Assembly: GCA_041890495.1 (NCBI GenBank)
Contig: CP169086.1
Location: 4,588,001-4,652,000, forward strand
Origin: Escherichia boydii
Lineage (GTDB): Bacteria > Pseudomonadota > Gammaproteobacteria > Enterobacterales > Enterobacteriaceae
DNA: 64,000 bases
Direction: 5' to 3'
Position 1 is the first letter of the stretch. Each line of letters opens with the position of its first letter. Shown here one piece after another: positions 17,443-25,006 of the stretch. The position numbers and the translations under genes are program-made. The notes under the pieces are model-generated. The model was not told the DNA's origin and ran no database searches. It saw only the letters and a list, made by a program, of their open reading frames with translations.

Positions 17443-19066
17443 GCTTTAGCCCATTCGGAATAAACACAGAAAAAATAGTCCCTTGTGGCGTGTTGTCGGC
17501 AATCTCAATACTGCCGCCAGCCTTGTCGATATATCCTGCCACCAGAAACAGGCCAATACCGTGCTCGGTGCCCACAATGTCGTTTTCACGTTCCGGTTTG
17601 CTGCTGAATCCCTGGCGGAAAATATGCGGCTTCATCGCATCATCCACCCCGCAGCCCCGGTCGGCCACCTCGATCAGCAGCTCCTGGTTACGGTCAGAAA
17701 TGTAGAGTTCCACCGGCGCAGGGACCGGAGACTTAAGGGTCGCGTCCACCGCGTTATCCAGCAGGTTACCAATAATGGACATCAGCTCCGTTTCGTTGAG
17801 CGTGGCGGGCATGCGGGTGAGCTGGCAGGCGGGATCAAACAGCAGCTCGATGCCTTTTTCGCGCGCGCTGACGTATTTTCCGAGCAGCAGCCCACACAGT
17901 GCGGGAGAGGAAAAACGGGCGGAGACAAAGTCCAGCACCCGCTGCGCGCCTTCGGACTGCACCTGGATGTAACGGATCGCTTCGTCATAGTGTTTCATCT
18001 GCAGCAAGCCCACCAGCGTGGCGGTCCAGTTCAGCTGCTCGTGGCGCATAATGCGCAGGTTATCCGCATAGCGCTTGATCTGACTGAGCTGGCTGCTGAG
18101 CGTGTTAATGTCGTTTTTGTCGCGAAAGCTGTAGACCCAGCCGCTTTCAACGCCGGGTTCAACCTCAATCGCCACCCGGTTGACGATCACCTCGCGCTGG
18201 TTCAGCACGGCAATCTGGTCGTGGCTGCCAGCGCTCACCGAGGCGTAGCGCTGGGATAAAAAGCCCGGCGACGTCTGCAGAACGTCTTCCAGCGGTTTGC
18301 CGATAAGCTCTTTCTCACTTTGCCGAATATCCAGCATTTCTCGTGCGGCGCGGTTAATTAAAATCAGCTGTTTCTCTTCATTGACGGCAAATACCCCCTC
18401 GTACATGGCTTCTAATAGCGCGCGCTGCTGCAAAACCAGCTGAGCGATATCTTTCGGCTCCAGTCGGAACATCTGTTTTTTGAGATTGCGGGTAAACAGC
18501 CAGGAGAACATAAACAGCAGCAGCAGAAGAGCCGCGCCGTACAGCCCGGACTGCCAGAGAATGCGGGCATTAATATTGGCAATATAGGAGGTCAGATAGC
18601 CGACCGAGACAATACCAATCACCTGGTGCTGCGCGTTAAAGATCGGCGCTTTGCTGCGCAGTGAAACCCCAATCCCGCCCTGGCGCACGGAAATAATGGT
18701 TTTGCCCTTTAACACCTCCGCATTATCCCCGCCGATCATCGGTAAATTAATCCGCTCCGGAGATTCCGAATGATAAAGGTGCTGTTCCTCGGTATCGCCA
18801 ATCACAATGTAGCTGGCATCGCTTTCGGCGCGCAGCGGCTGAATTAACCGGGCGATGCCGGGGATATCTCTGGCCGCGACCATGGCCGACAGACCCGGCA
18901 TCAGCGCAATCTGGCTGGCCTGCACCCGGGCGCGCTGGCCGAGATCGTGATGAAGTTGCCGGTCAATAAAATGAAACAGGATCGTTCCCAGCAGAACTAA
19001 CAGCAGGCAGGAGAAGCACACCAGCGCTAAAAACAGCTTTACCTGAAAAGAGAGTCTGCGTTTCAT
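17426..19066 (-). CDS. Sensor histidine kinase, CitA/DcuS/DpiB family
   Basis: A 546-residue membrane kinase. Membrane helices lie near residues 10–32 and 174–192 and flank a periplasmic PASp domain of CitA type (SDASYIVIGDTEEQHLYHS, about 82–100; VSVGYLTSYI, 153–162). A cytoplasmic PAS domain follows (about 215–315). Next come the phospho-accepting H342 in MRHEQLNW and the ATPase motifs (N box NLLDNAVDA, G1 DRGCGVDD, G2 HGIGLFLV). This family senses C4-dicarboxylates or citrate. The ligand here is unknown but should relate to the importer substrate. On the other side are yjdI and yjdJ, the same neighbours that dcuS has in E. coli. Confidence 0.9.
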   Translation of the reverse strand: MKRRLSFQVKLFLALVCFSCLLLVLLGTILFHFIDRQLHHDLGQRARVQASQIALMPGLSAMVAARDIPGIARLIQPLRAESDASYIVIGDTEEQHLYHSESPERINLPMIGGDNAEVLKGKTIISVRQGGIGVSLRSKAPIFNAQHQVIGIVSVGYLTSYIANINARILWQSGLYGAALLLLLFMFSWLFTRNLKKQMFRLEPKDIAQLVLQQRALLEAMYEGVFAVNEEKQLILINRAAREMLDIRQSEKELIGKPLEDVLQTSPGFLSQRYASVSAGSHDQIAVLNQREVIVNRVAIEVEPGVESGWVYSFRDKNDINTLSSQLSQIKRYADNLRIMRHEQLNWTATLVGLLQMKHYDEAIRYIQVQSEGAQRVLDFVSARFSSPALCGLLLGKYVSAREKGIELLFDPACQLTRMPATLNETELMSIIGNLLDNAVDATLKSPVPAPVELYISDRNQELLIEVADRGCGVDDAMKPHIFRQGFSSKPERENDIVGTEHGIGLFLVAGYIDKAGGSIEIADNTPQGTIFSVFIPNGLKHDPST

Positions 19067-19175
19067 TCAACCTGCAAAAGTTATGTAAAAGTGACATTTG
19101 CCGAGCCTGACATGGGCCCATAGCGGACGCAATCTGGCATTAAAAGAGTTGTGACCTGGCTTTTCGTTTTCGGCG

Positions 19176-19307
19176 TTATAGCCTAAATAATTCGAGTTGC
19201 GGGAAGGCGGCAAGGGAACGAATCCCCGGGAGCGTACATAAGTACGTGACTGGGGTGAGTAAGTGCAGCCAACGCACCTGCAGCTTGAAATATGACGGGT
19301 ATATAGC
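19176..19307. repeat. ERIC element
   Basis: About 130 bases between the kinase gene and yjdI form a long imperfect palindrome that starts and ends with TATA-type ends. It contains GAATCCCCGGGAGC and GTGACTGGGGTGAG around the centre, matching from memory the conserved ERIC consensus used for ERIC primers. ERICs are non-autonomous repeats found in intergenic transcribed regions of Enterobacterales. It sits between divergent genes and could contribute promoter or RNA-stability signals. Confidence 0.85.
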
Positions 19308-19367
19308 CATCAGGATCCCGTAAGGCTATGCTTCATTCAGCACGATAATAATTACAGAGGCAATGTC

Positions 19368-19598
19368 ATGGATAAAGAGCTACTGGATGCGGGTTACCGG
19401 GCCTATACCGGCGAGAAAATTGACGTTTACTTCAACACCGGCATCTGCAAACACTCCGGCAACTGCGTGCGTGGCAGCGCAAAGCTGTTTAATCTGAAAC
19501 GTAAACCGTGGATTATTCCCGATGAAGTGGACGTTGAAACGGTTGTACGCGTAATTGATACCTGCCCGAGCGGTGCGCTGAAGTATCGCCAAAAATAA
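19368..19598 (+). CDS. yjdI: YjdI-family divergent [4Fe-4S] mono-cluster protein
   Basis: A 76-residue protein with the Fer4_19 pattern: CKHSGNCVRG near residues 27–36 and CPSGAL near 67–72. Too few cysteines are present for a classical ferredoxin. The family binds one iron–sulphur cluster, but its function is unknown. A GAGG ribosome binding site lies before ATG 19368. It is followed 10 bases later by yjdJ, as in E. coli, and the two are likely co-transcribed. Confidence 0.88.
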   Translation: MDKELLDAGYRAYTGEKIDVYFNTGICKHSGNCVRGSAKLFNLKRKPWIIPDEVDVETVVRVIDTCPSGALKYRQK

Positions 19599-19608
19599 GC
19601 GAGGAACC

Positions 19609-19881
19609 ATGGATATTCTGGAAGGCCATAACAAGTTTTACGTGAATGATGCGAACGGCAACCAGGTCGCGGAGATTGTCTTCGTGCCGACCGGCGAGCA
19701 CCTGAGCATTATCGAGCATACCGATGTGGATGAGAGCCTGAAGGGGCAGGGGGTCGGTAAACAGCTGGTGGCGAAAGTGGTGGAGAAGATGCGCGGTGAG
19801 AACCGCAAAATTATTCCGCTGTGTCCGTTTGCGAAACATGAGTTTGATAAAACGCGGGAATATGACGATATTCGGGCGTAA
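19609..19881 (+). CDS. yjdJ: YjdJ-family GNAT-like acetyltransferase
   Basis: A 90-residue minimal GNAT-like protein with the acetyl-CoA binding loop in LKGQGVGKQLVAKVVEKMR (about residues 44–62) and the family's CPFAKHEF segment. It lacks the C-terminal half of full-size GNAT enzymes, as other YjdJ proteins do. The substrate is unknown. It has a GAGG ribosome binding site and forms a two-gene unit with yjdI. Confidence 0.87.
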   Translation: MDILEGHNKFYVNDANGNQVAEIVFVPTGEHLSIIEHTDVDESLKGQGVGKQLVAKVVEKMRGENRKIIPLCPFAKHEFDKTREYDDIRA

Positions 19882-19920
19882 ATTTCTATGGTGAGAAGGT
19901 TCCGTTCATCAGGAACGTTT

Positions 19921-19950
19921 AGAAAGCTGCCATTGCAGGCAGCTTTCTAT
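19921..19950. terminator. Bidirectional terminator between yjdJ and the DUF4760 gene
   Basis: A perfect 11-bp stem (AGAAAGCTGCC/GGCAGCTTTCT, loop of six bases) lies between the two convergent genes, with a T-rich tract on the plus side. It overlaps the stop codon of the minus-strand gene. Confidence 0.75.
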
Positions 19951-20459
19951 TTATTTTTCTTTAACGGACTGGCTTTCCAGCGTTTTACCAGCCACTCAAA
20001 CTCTTGATAAGTGGTGTCCGAATTGATGTGCTCCCTGATGGCTTTGATTAACGGCTCGGCAATGTCATACGTTTCAATCACGGTTGTGAAAGATGTTCGT
20101 TTGATCATTCGTTCGTTGTAGATGCCTTCACGGATGCTGACTGCAACGCGTTCATAGAAATTGAGTATGTATTGAAATTCTCGGCGTTCTTCCATCTCAT
20201 CATCGGTGATGATGTGTCCCTCTGGCGGAAATACATAAGAGCGAAATGATTTACCCGAGCGATGTACTTTTTTTAGAACATGCAAAGATTCTATGTATTG
20301 GCGATCCTGTCGGCTTTCAAAGAGAAAATTTGCAGTCTGTGTTTTCTTCGCCGTTTGGACGTTATATATGATAGTGCCAACGGCAACCACTACGCCGATA
20401 AAAACAAGAACGTTGCTGATGAGTTGAAGGGTATTTGAGTCTAATGTCATGTCTTTCAT
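19947..20459 (-). CDS. DUF4760-type membrane-anchored hypothetical protein
   Basis: A 170-residue protein with one N-terminal membrane segment (about residues 13–33, LISNVLVFIGVVVAVGTIIY). A cytoplasmic, helical, charged domain follows, with a central EFQYILNFYERVAVSIREGIYNE motif typical of DUF4760. The function is unknown; such proteins are often found in accessory regions. ATG 20459 starts only a few bases after a terminator-like hairpin; ATG 20450 (MTLDSN) is a possible start with weak GGATGAAAG upstream. Base composition is lower in GC than its neighbours, which hints at acquisition. Confidence 0.7.
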   Translation of the reverse strand: MKDMTLDSNTLQLISNVLVFIGVVVAVGTIIYNVQTAKKTQTANFLFESRQDRQYIESLHVLKKVHRSGKSFRSYVFPPEGHIITDDEMEERREFQYILNFYERVAVSIREGIYNERMIKRTSFTTVIETYDIAEPLIKAIREHINSDTTYQEFEWLVKRWKASPLKKNK

Positions 20460-20464
20460 CCATG

Positions 20465-20490
20465 AAAAAGGCGGGGCTAAAATCCCCGCC
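20465..20490 (-). terminator. Strong hairpin with U run just before the DUF4760 gene
   Basis: GGCGGGG/CCCCGCC (7-bp GC stem, 7-base loop) is followed on the minus strand by UUUUU and then at once by the start of the DUF4760 gene. It has all the features of an intrinsic terminator. Placed between a tiny open frame and the gene it precedes, it could act as an attenuator. Confidence 0.75.
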
Positions 20491-20509
20491 TCATAGAGGT
20501 TAGTTCAGC

Positions 20510-20545
20510 TTAAAAGCCGTCAAACTCGTCATATGCTTTTGTCAT
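20510..20545 (-). CDS. 11-residue leader peptide candidate
   Basis: On the minus strand an AAGGGGG ribosome binding site is followed by ATG and a frame encoding MTKAYDEFDGF and a stop. The small frame ends about 20 bases before the GC-rich terminator hairpin that precedes the DUF4760 gene. The good ribosome binding site and placement make translation plausible. Whether it is a regulatory leader or a chance frame cannot be decided from sequence. Confidence 0.4.
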   Translation of the reverse strand: MTKAYDEFDGF

Positions 20546-20595
20546 ATTAACCCCCTTAGATAGTGTGTCTGATGACTACAATTTATAGTCATATA

Positions 20596-20614
20596 TAGGG
20601 TAAAAATTACCCTA
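20596..20614. promoter_or_regulatory. Palindromic operator-like site upstream of the leader
   Basis: A perfect palindrome with 8-bp arms and a 3-base centre (TAGGGTAA-AAA-TTACCCTA, 20596–20614) lies in an AT-rich stretch. ATATAGTC repeats flank it at about 20582–20590 and 20621–20630. It looks like a dimeric repressor or activator site controlling the leader and DUF4760 unit. Confidence 0.5.
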
Positions 20615-20686
20615 AAGGTAATATATAGTCAATCATTGTAGGGTCTTCGGAAAGGCAAGATGCGAACCAGATCGAGAAAGTTGCAC

Positions 20687-20703
20687 CCGGCAGAGCGCCG
20701 GGC
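20687..20703 (-). terminator. Hairpin downstream of yqeG
   Basis: CCCGGC/GCCGGG with a 5-base loop lies just past the yqeG stop on the minus strand. There is no clear U run, so it is a weak terminator or a 3'-end stabiliser. Confidence 0.45.
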
Positions 20704-20715
20704 ACGAAAGGGGAG

Positions 20716-21945
20716 TTAGCCGACAAACATCACCGACACGCACAGCACCCCGACGATCAGCGTCAGCAGGTTGCCAATGGAACGGTACTGTTTCAGGGAG
20801 GGGATCAGATACGTCGACAGCGTCGGCATGATAAACAGGATCATGGCGATAAGCGGGCCGCTGATGGCGTAAATCATCGAAATGGCGTTCGGGTTAATGC
20901 AGCACACGGCAAAGGTGATTAACGACACCCCCATAATGGAAATCGCGCGGTTAAAGGCGCGGCTCTTTTTCACCCCCACCTGATTCAGCGACGACTTCAC
21001 GATCTCCGTCGCCCCTTCAATCACCCCAAAATAGGTGCCGAGGAACGATTTCGACATCGCAATTATCGCCACGACAATCCCGGAAATCCCCAGCCACGCC
21101 GGTGAAGAGGGCATCATCGACAGCGCAGACAGGATCGTCACCCCTTCCTCTTTGGCGGCCACAATATACGACGGCGGAATAGAGAGCAGGCAGCTGAAGA
21201 CAAAGAACAGCACGCTCAGGCAGATAATCAGGTACGCCACCTTCATGATTTTCTTGCATTTATCCATGGCGCCGTCGGCAAACTTCTCGCGACGGTCAAC
21301 GGCAAACGTGGAGATAATCGAGGTATGGCTGAACGCAAACACCATCACCGGAATCGAAATCCAGACCTGGTGCAGCGTGTGGCGATCGACGGCCATCTGG
21401 CTGGTCAGCAGCGAGGGTTGCCAGCTGCCGATCAGGTAGAGCGAGACAAACAGGAAATAGGCAATCAGCGGAAATACCAGGAAGCCCATCACTTTTATCG
21501 TGATATGCCGTCCCATCAGGAAGATCAGATTCAGGACCAGCACCACGCCCAGGCTAACCAGTACGCGAACGGTGGTATCCACCGTCAGGTGTTTTGCCAG
21601 CTGCTCGGTTAACGAGTTGGTGATGGCCACCGCATAAATCTGTACCACCACAAAGAAGGCGATGAAGTAGAGCGTGGTAATCAGGTTGCCGATCTTCCTG
21701 CCGTAATAGTGCGAAACGGCGCCGGTGATCCCTTCGTTGCCTTTCGTTTTCGAAGACAGGATAAATTGCGCCAGCGCTTTGTGCGGCCAGTAGGTTAAGG
21801 GATAGGCCACGAGGGCAGTAATAAACAGGACGATTGCGCCTGCGGAGCCCAGCTGAATGGGCAGGAAGAGCGTTCCTGCGCCCACGGCCGTGCCGTAGAG
21901 AGCGAAACTCCAGAGAGTCTCATCTTTTGACCAAATTTTCGACAT
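20716..21945 (-). CDS. yqeG: YqeG, inner-membrane amino-acid transporter (HAAAP/SdaC family)
   Basis: A 409-residue protein with 11 hydrophobic segments of the hydroxy/aromatic amino-acid permease family. It opens with the highly conserved WSKDETLWSFALYGTAVGAGTLFLP. The length and sequence match YqeG of E. coli (409 residues) throughout. The family imports amino acids such as serine or threonine with protons; YqeG substrates are not firmly known. It is a single gene with its own upstream region. Confidence 0.92.
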   Translation of the reverse strand: MSKIWSKDETLWSFALYGTAVGAGTLFLPIQLGSAGAIVLFITALVAYPLTYWPHKALAQFILSSKTKGNEGITGAVSHYYGRKIGNLITTLYFIAFFVVVQIYAVAITNSLTEQLAKHLTVDTTVRVLVSLGVVLVLNLIFLMGRHITIKVMGFLVFPLIAYFLFVSLYLIGSWQPSLLTSQMAVDRHTLHQVWISIPVMVFAFSHTSIISTFAVDRREKFADGAMDKCKKIMKVAYLIICLSVLFFVFSCLLSIPPSYIVAAKEEGVTILSALSMMPSSPAWLGISGIVVAIIAMSKSFLGTYFGVIEGATEIVKSSLNQVGVKKSRAFNRAISIMGVSLITFAVCCINPNAISMIYAISGPLIAMILFIMPTLSTYLIPSLKQYRSIGNLLTLIVGVLCVSVMFVG

Positions 21946-22064
21946 TAGAGCAACGTATCAACTATCAAACCATCGGAATGGAGTGCAATTTACCATAGTT
22001 ATGCACGGAGAGCGCAGTTGCTTCGAAGGCGTTTGGCCGGAACGGGCGTCCGGCCAGAAGGCGT

Positions 22065-22526
22065 TTAGCCTGCCAGGGCGCGTCGTTGCTGGCGGCGCTT
22101 AAGAAATTTCTCGCGAAGGCAATCGTACGCCCAGTTATAGAACATGGTGTACGGCAGGAAGAACAGGAAGAAACCTATTTTCAGTGTGAATGCCTGCAGC
22201 AGGGTGACGCCCAGCACGGCGGCGACAATCGACACGCCAATCACAATAAACCCGCATTCGAACCCCAGCGCATGCAGCGCACGCACTTTTGCCGTACGTT
22301 TGACGCGCTGAACGGGCCAGAAACGGTCAAAGCCGAAGTTATAAATAATGTTCCACAGCATGGCGGTGGTCGCCAGAACAATGGTCAACCCGCCCATTTC
22401 CACCACGGAACGCTGCATGAGCCACGCCGCCGTAGGGGCGAGGATCGCCGTTGCAATCCCTTCAAAACAGACAGCATGAAAGATCCGCTCCGGCAGTTTA
22501 CGTTGGAGTGCATCCTGATGTTGCAT
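22065..22526 (-). CDS. PACE-family multidrug efflux transporter (AceI-like)
   Basis: From ATG 22526 (MQHQDALQRK) the protein is 153 residues with four membrane helices arranged as two bacterial transmembrane pair (BTP) domains (about residues 10–70 and 85–150). These carry the family's RIFHAVCFEG and ALHALGFECGF helix starts, each with the conserved membrane acid (E of FEG and of FECG). PACE pumps export chlorhexidine and other cationic biocides or polyamines with protons. The longer frame to 22613 would run through the promoter and into the control region of the divergent LysR gene, so it is rejected. The paired LysR gene is its probable regulator. Confidence 0.88.
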   Translation of the reverse strand: MQHQDALQRKLPERIFHAVCFEGIATAILAPTAAWLMQRSVVEMGGLTIVLATTAMLWNIIYNFGFDRFWPVQRVKRTAKVRALHALGFECGFIVIGVSIVAAVLGVTLLQAFTLKIGFFLFFLPYTMFYNWAYDCLREKFLKRRQQRRALAG

Positions 22527-22577
22527 AGCTATAGACCTCATTAATTCGCCGGTATGGGCGGTGATGTGGCCTATTTT

Positions 22578-22626
22578 CATCGCTAAAGCTGATATATTAA
22601 AGATAGTATCCATCGCTAAAGTAGAT
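22578..22626. promoter_or_regulatory. Twin LysR-type sites between the PACE and lysR-family genes
   Basis: CATCGCTAAAG occurs at 22578–22588 and again at 22611–22621, exactly 33 bases apart (about three helical turns). Each copy sits in a partial dyad ATCGCTAAAG(C/T)(T/A)GAT of the LysR T-N11-A kind. This arrangement suits a LysR tetramer acting on both divergent promoters. Confidence 0.6.
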
Positions 22627-22631
22627 AGGTT

Positions 22632-23498
22632 ATGCGCTATTCACCCGAAGCCCTTACCGCGTTTGTCGAGACCGTTGCGGCTGGCTCTTTCTCTGCGGCC
22701 GCACGCCGGCTGCGTAAAAGCCAGTCGACGATCAGCACGTCCATTGCCAATCTTGAAGCCGATCTGGGCTTCGAGCTGTTTGACCGCTCGGCGCGCCAGC
22801 CGGTGTTAACGGCCCAGGGGGAACAGGTGCTGGGCTACGTGCAGGCTATTCTCGCCGCCAGCACGCGGCTGGATGAGCTGGCGGTGTCGCTAACGGCGCA
22901 AACGGAGGCGCGTCTGACGTTTGTCCTTTCCGATACCCTCAACCCGGACGTGCTGGAAGAGATGATGAAACAGTTTGACGCGCGTTTTCCCCATACTGAA
23001 TTCGAATGTCTGATTGGCGAGGAGGAGGACGTGATCGATCTCCTGCAAAAGGAGCGTGCGCAGGTTGGCCTCACCGAGGCGCGAGACGGTTATCCTACGG
23101 ATATCGGCGCCATCCGGCTGCCGATGCAGACCCGCATGGCGATCTATGTCGCGACCACGCATCCGCTGGCCGGGCAGCATGACGTTCAGCGTGACGAGCT
23201 GCACGGCTGGCGAGAGCTGCGGCTGAGCACCTATCTTGAGCGCGAGGCGGAGATCGCGCGCGGGCCCGTCTGGTCAGCCCCGAATTACCTGTTACTCTTG
23301 AGTATGGCGGTACAGGGTTTTGGCTGGTGCGTCTTGCCGTGCGCGCTGGTGGATGAATTTGCCGCCGCGAAATCCCTGGTACAGCTTAATGTTCCCGGCT
23401 GGCCGCGGGAGATCGGTATCGATCTGCTGTGGAATAAACGATCCCCTCCCGGCGTTGCCGGAAGCTGGCTGCGGCAGTATCTGCAGGATGCACGCTGA
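22632..23498 (+). CDS. LysR-family transcriptional regulator
   Basis: A 288-residue LysR protein. The N-terminal winged helix (residues 2–60, ALTAFVETVAAGSFSAAARRL, then KSQSTISTSIANLEADLGFELFDRS) is complete, and an effector-binding domain occupies residues 90–288. It is divergent from the PACE efflux gene across a 105-base region with twin LysR-type sites. By analogy with AceR/AceI it probably activates the pump when its substrate is present. The effector is unknown. Confidence 0.88.
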   Translation: MRYSPEALTAFVETVAAGSFSAAARRLRKSQSTISTSIANLEADLGFELFDRSARQPVLTAQGEQVLGYVQAILAASTRLDELAVSLTAQTEARLTFVLSDTLNPDVLEEMMKQFDARFPHTEFECLIGEEEDVIDLLQKERAQVGLTEARDGYPTDIGAIRLPMQTRMAIYVATTHPLAGQHDVQRDELHGWRELRLSTYLEREAEIARGPVWSAPNYLLLLSMAVQGFGWCVLPCALVDEFAAAKSLVQLNVPGWPREIGIDLLWNKRSPPGVAGSWLRQYLQDAR

Positions 23499-23591
23499 TC
23501 CTTGTGATTAAACTCACTATTTTTAAACAATTAAGATAATTGCCAGTAACAATCCTCTACTATCGTCATGTCATTTAACACAGAGGTCGTG

Positions 23592-24770
23592 ATGAAAGAT
23601 GTCGTAATAGTGGGTGCGTTGCGTACAGCTATCGGCTGTTTTCAGGGAGCGCTTGCGCGTCACTCGGCGGTTGACCTGGGAAGCGTGGTGGTGAAAGCGC
23701 TGGTGGAACGTAGCGGGATCGCAGCACATGAAGTTGATGAGGTGATTCTGGGACAGGTCCTCACGGCCGGTGCCGGGCAAAACCCTGCGCGTCAGGCGGC
23801 GCTGAAGGGCGGGCTGCCCAATACCGTCTCCGCCATCACCATTAACGACGTCTGTGGTTCAGGATTAAAAGCGCTGCATCTCGCGACGCAGGCCATTCAG
23901 TGTGGCGAGGCGGACGTGATCATTGCGGGCGGGCAGGAGAACATGAGCCGCGCGCCGCACGTGTTGACCGACAGCCGTACCGGCGCACAGCTGGGCAACA
24001 GCCAGCTGCTCGACAGCCTGGTGCATGACGGGCTGTGGGATGCCTTCAACGATTATCATATGGGCGTGACGGCGGAAAACCTGGCGCGCGAGTACGGCAT
24101 CAGCCGTGAGGTGCAGGATGCCTATGCGCTAAGCTCGCAGCAAAAAGCGCGCGCGGCGATCGATTCCGGCCGTTTTCGCGACGAAATTGTCCCGGTCAGC
24201 GCGCTGCGGCAGAACGGCGAAGTTATGGTTGTGGATACCGATGAGCAGCCGCGCACCGACGCCAGCGCTGAAGGGCTGGCGAGGCTGAATCCTGCGTTTG
24301 AGATGCAGGGCTCGGTGACGGCTGGAAATGCCTCTTCCATTAACGACGGCGCTGCCGCCGTCATGATGATGAGCGAAAGCAAAGCCCTTGAGCTCGATCT
24401 TCCCGTATTAGCCCGCATTAAGGCATTCGCAAGCGTAGGGGTTGATCCTGCGTTAATGGGGATCGCGCCGGTTTACGCGACCCGTCGCTGTCTTGAGCGC
24501 GCGGGGTGGCAGCTTTCTGATGTGGATCTGATCGAAGTGAACGAAGCTTATGCCGCGCAGGCAATTTCCGTCGGAAAAATGCTGGAGTGGGATCCGCTTC
24601 GGGTCAACGTGAACGGTGGGGCGATCGCGCTGGGGCACCCGATCGGGGCGTCCGGTTGCCGGATCCTGGTTTCGCTGGTCCACGAAATGAAGAAGCGCAA
24701 TGCCCGCAAAGGGATTGCCACGCTCTGTATAGGCGGCGGGCAAGGGGTGGCTCTGGCCATTGAACGCTAA
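23592..24770 (+). CDS. yqeF: Acetyl-CoA C-acetyltransferase (thiolase) YqeF
   Basis: A 392-residue thiolase II. The nucleophile is C88 in NDVCGSGLKA. The C-terminal GHPIGASG histidine and CIGGGQG cysteine needed for the Claisen step are present, as is the EVNEAYAAQ motif. It condenses two acetyl-CoA to acetoacetyl-CoA or cleaves the reverse. ATG 23592 follows AGAGG; the 8-codon-longer frame has no ribosome binding site. The gene lies next to yqeG as in E. coli. Confidence 0.92.
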   Translation: MKDVVIVGALRTAIGCFQGALARHSAVDLGSVVVKALVERSGIAAHEVDEVILGQVLTAGAGQNPARQAALKGGLPNTVSAITINDVCGSGLKALHLATQAIQCGEADVIIAGGQENMSRAPHVLTDSRTGAQLGNSQLLDSLVHDGLWDAFNDYHMGVTAENLAREYGISREVQDAYALSSQQKARAAIDSGRFRDEIVPVSALRQNGEVMVVDTDEQPRTDASAEGLARLNPAFEMQGSVTAGNASSINDGAAAVMMMSESKALELDLPVLARIKAFASVGVDPALMGIAPVYATRRCLERAGWQLSDVDLIEVNEAYAAQAISVGKMLEWDPLRVNVNGGAIALGHPIGASGCRILVSLVHEMKKRNARKGIATLCIGGGQGVALAIER

Positions 24771-24786
24771 TATTTCCTCATTGAAA

Positions 24787-24812
24787 AGACCTCCTCCGGG
24801 AGGTTTTTTTTC
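24787..24812 (+). terminator. Terminator of yqeF
   Basis: ACCTCC/GGAGGT stem with a TCCG loop followed by eight Ts, 18 bases after the yqeF stop. Confidence 0.85.
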
Positions 24813-24875
24813 GTCCTCTTTGTCTCACGACGGTTTTAGCGTGATCCGAGCGTCATTTCCGTGATAAACAAAAAT

Positions 24876-24898
24876 AAAAATGAAACGTTGTTTTAAAT
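24876..24898. promoter_or_regulatory. Probable KdgR operator upstream of kduI
   Basis: The AT-rich near-palindrome AATGAAACGTTGTTTTA at about 24879–24895 matches the KdgR box consensus (AATGAAAC…GTTTCATT). It lies about 110 bases before kduI. KdgR represses hexuronate catabolic genes, including kduID in E. coli. A second imperfect dyad (AAAACGGAACGCTGTTTCGT) lies at about 24945–24965. Confidence 0.6.
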
Positions 24899-25006
24899 GT
24901 AATTGAAAAGCCCACTTTATGCCGATAGTATGTGCTCATTATGAAAAACGGAACGCTGTTTCGTTTTCAATCCCGCCTTCGGGCATGACCACATCTGGAG
25001 GTAATC

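Noticed and set aside
17483..18259. 258-codon open frame opposite the sensor kinase
   Set aside because: Shadow of a well-supported kinase gene on the other strand with low-complexity composition.
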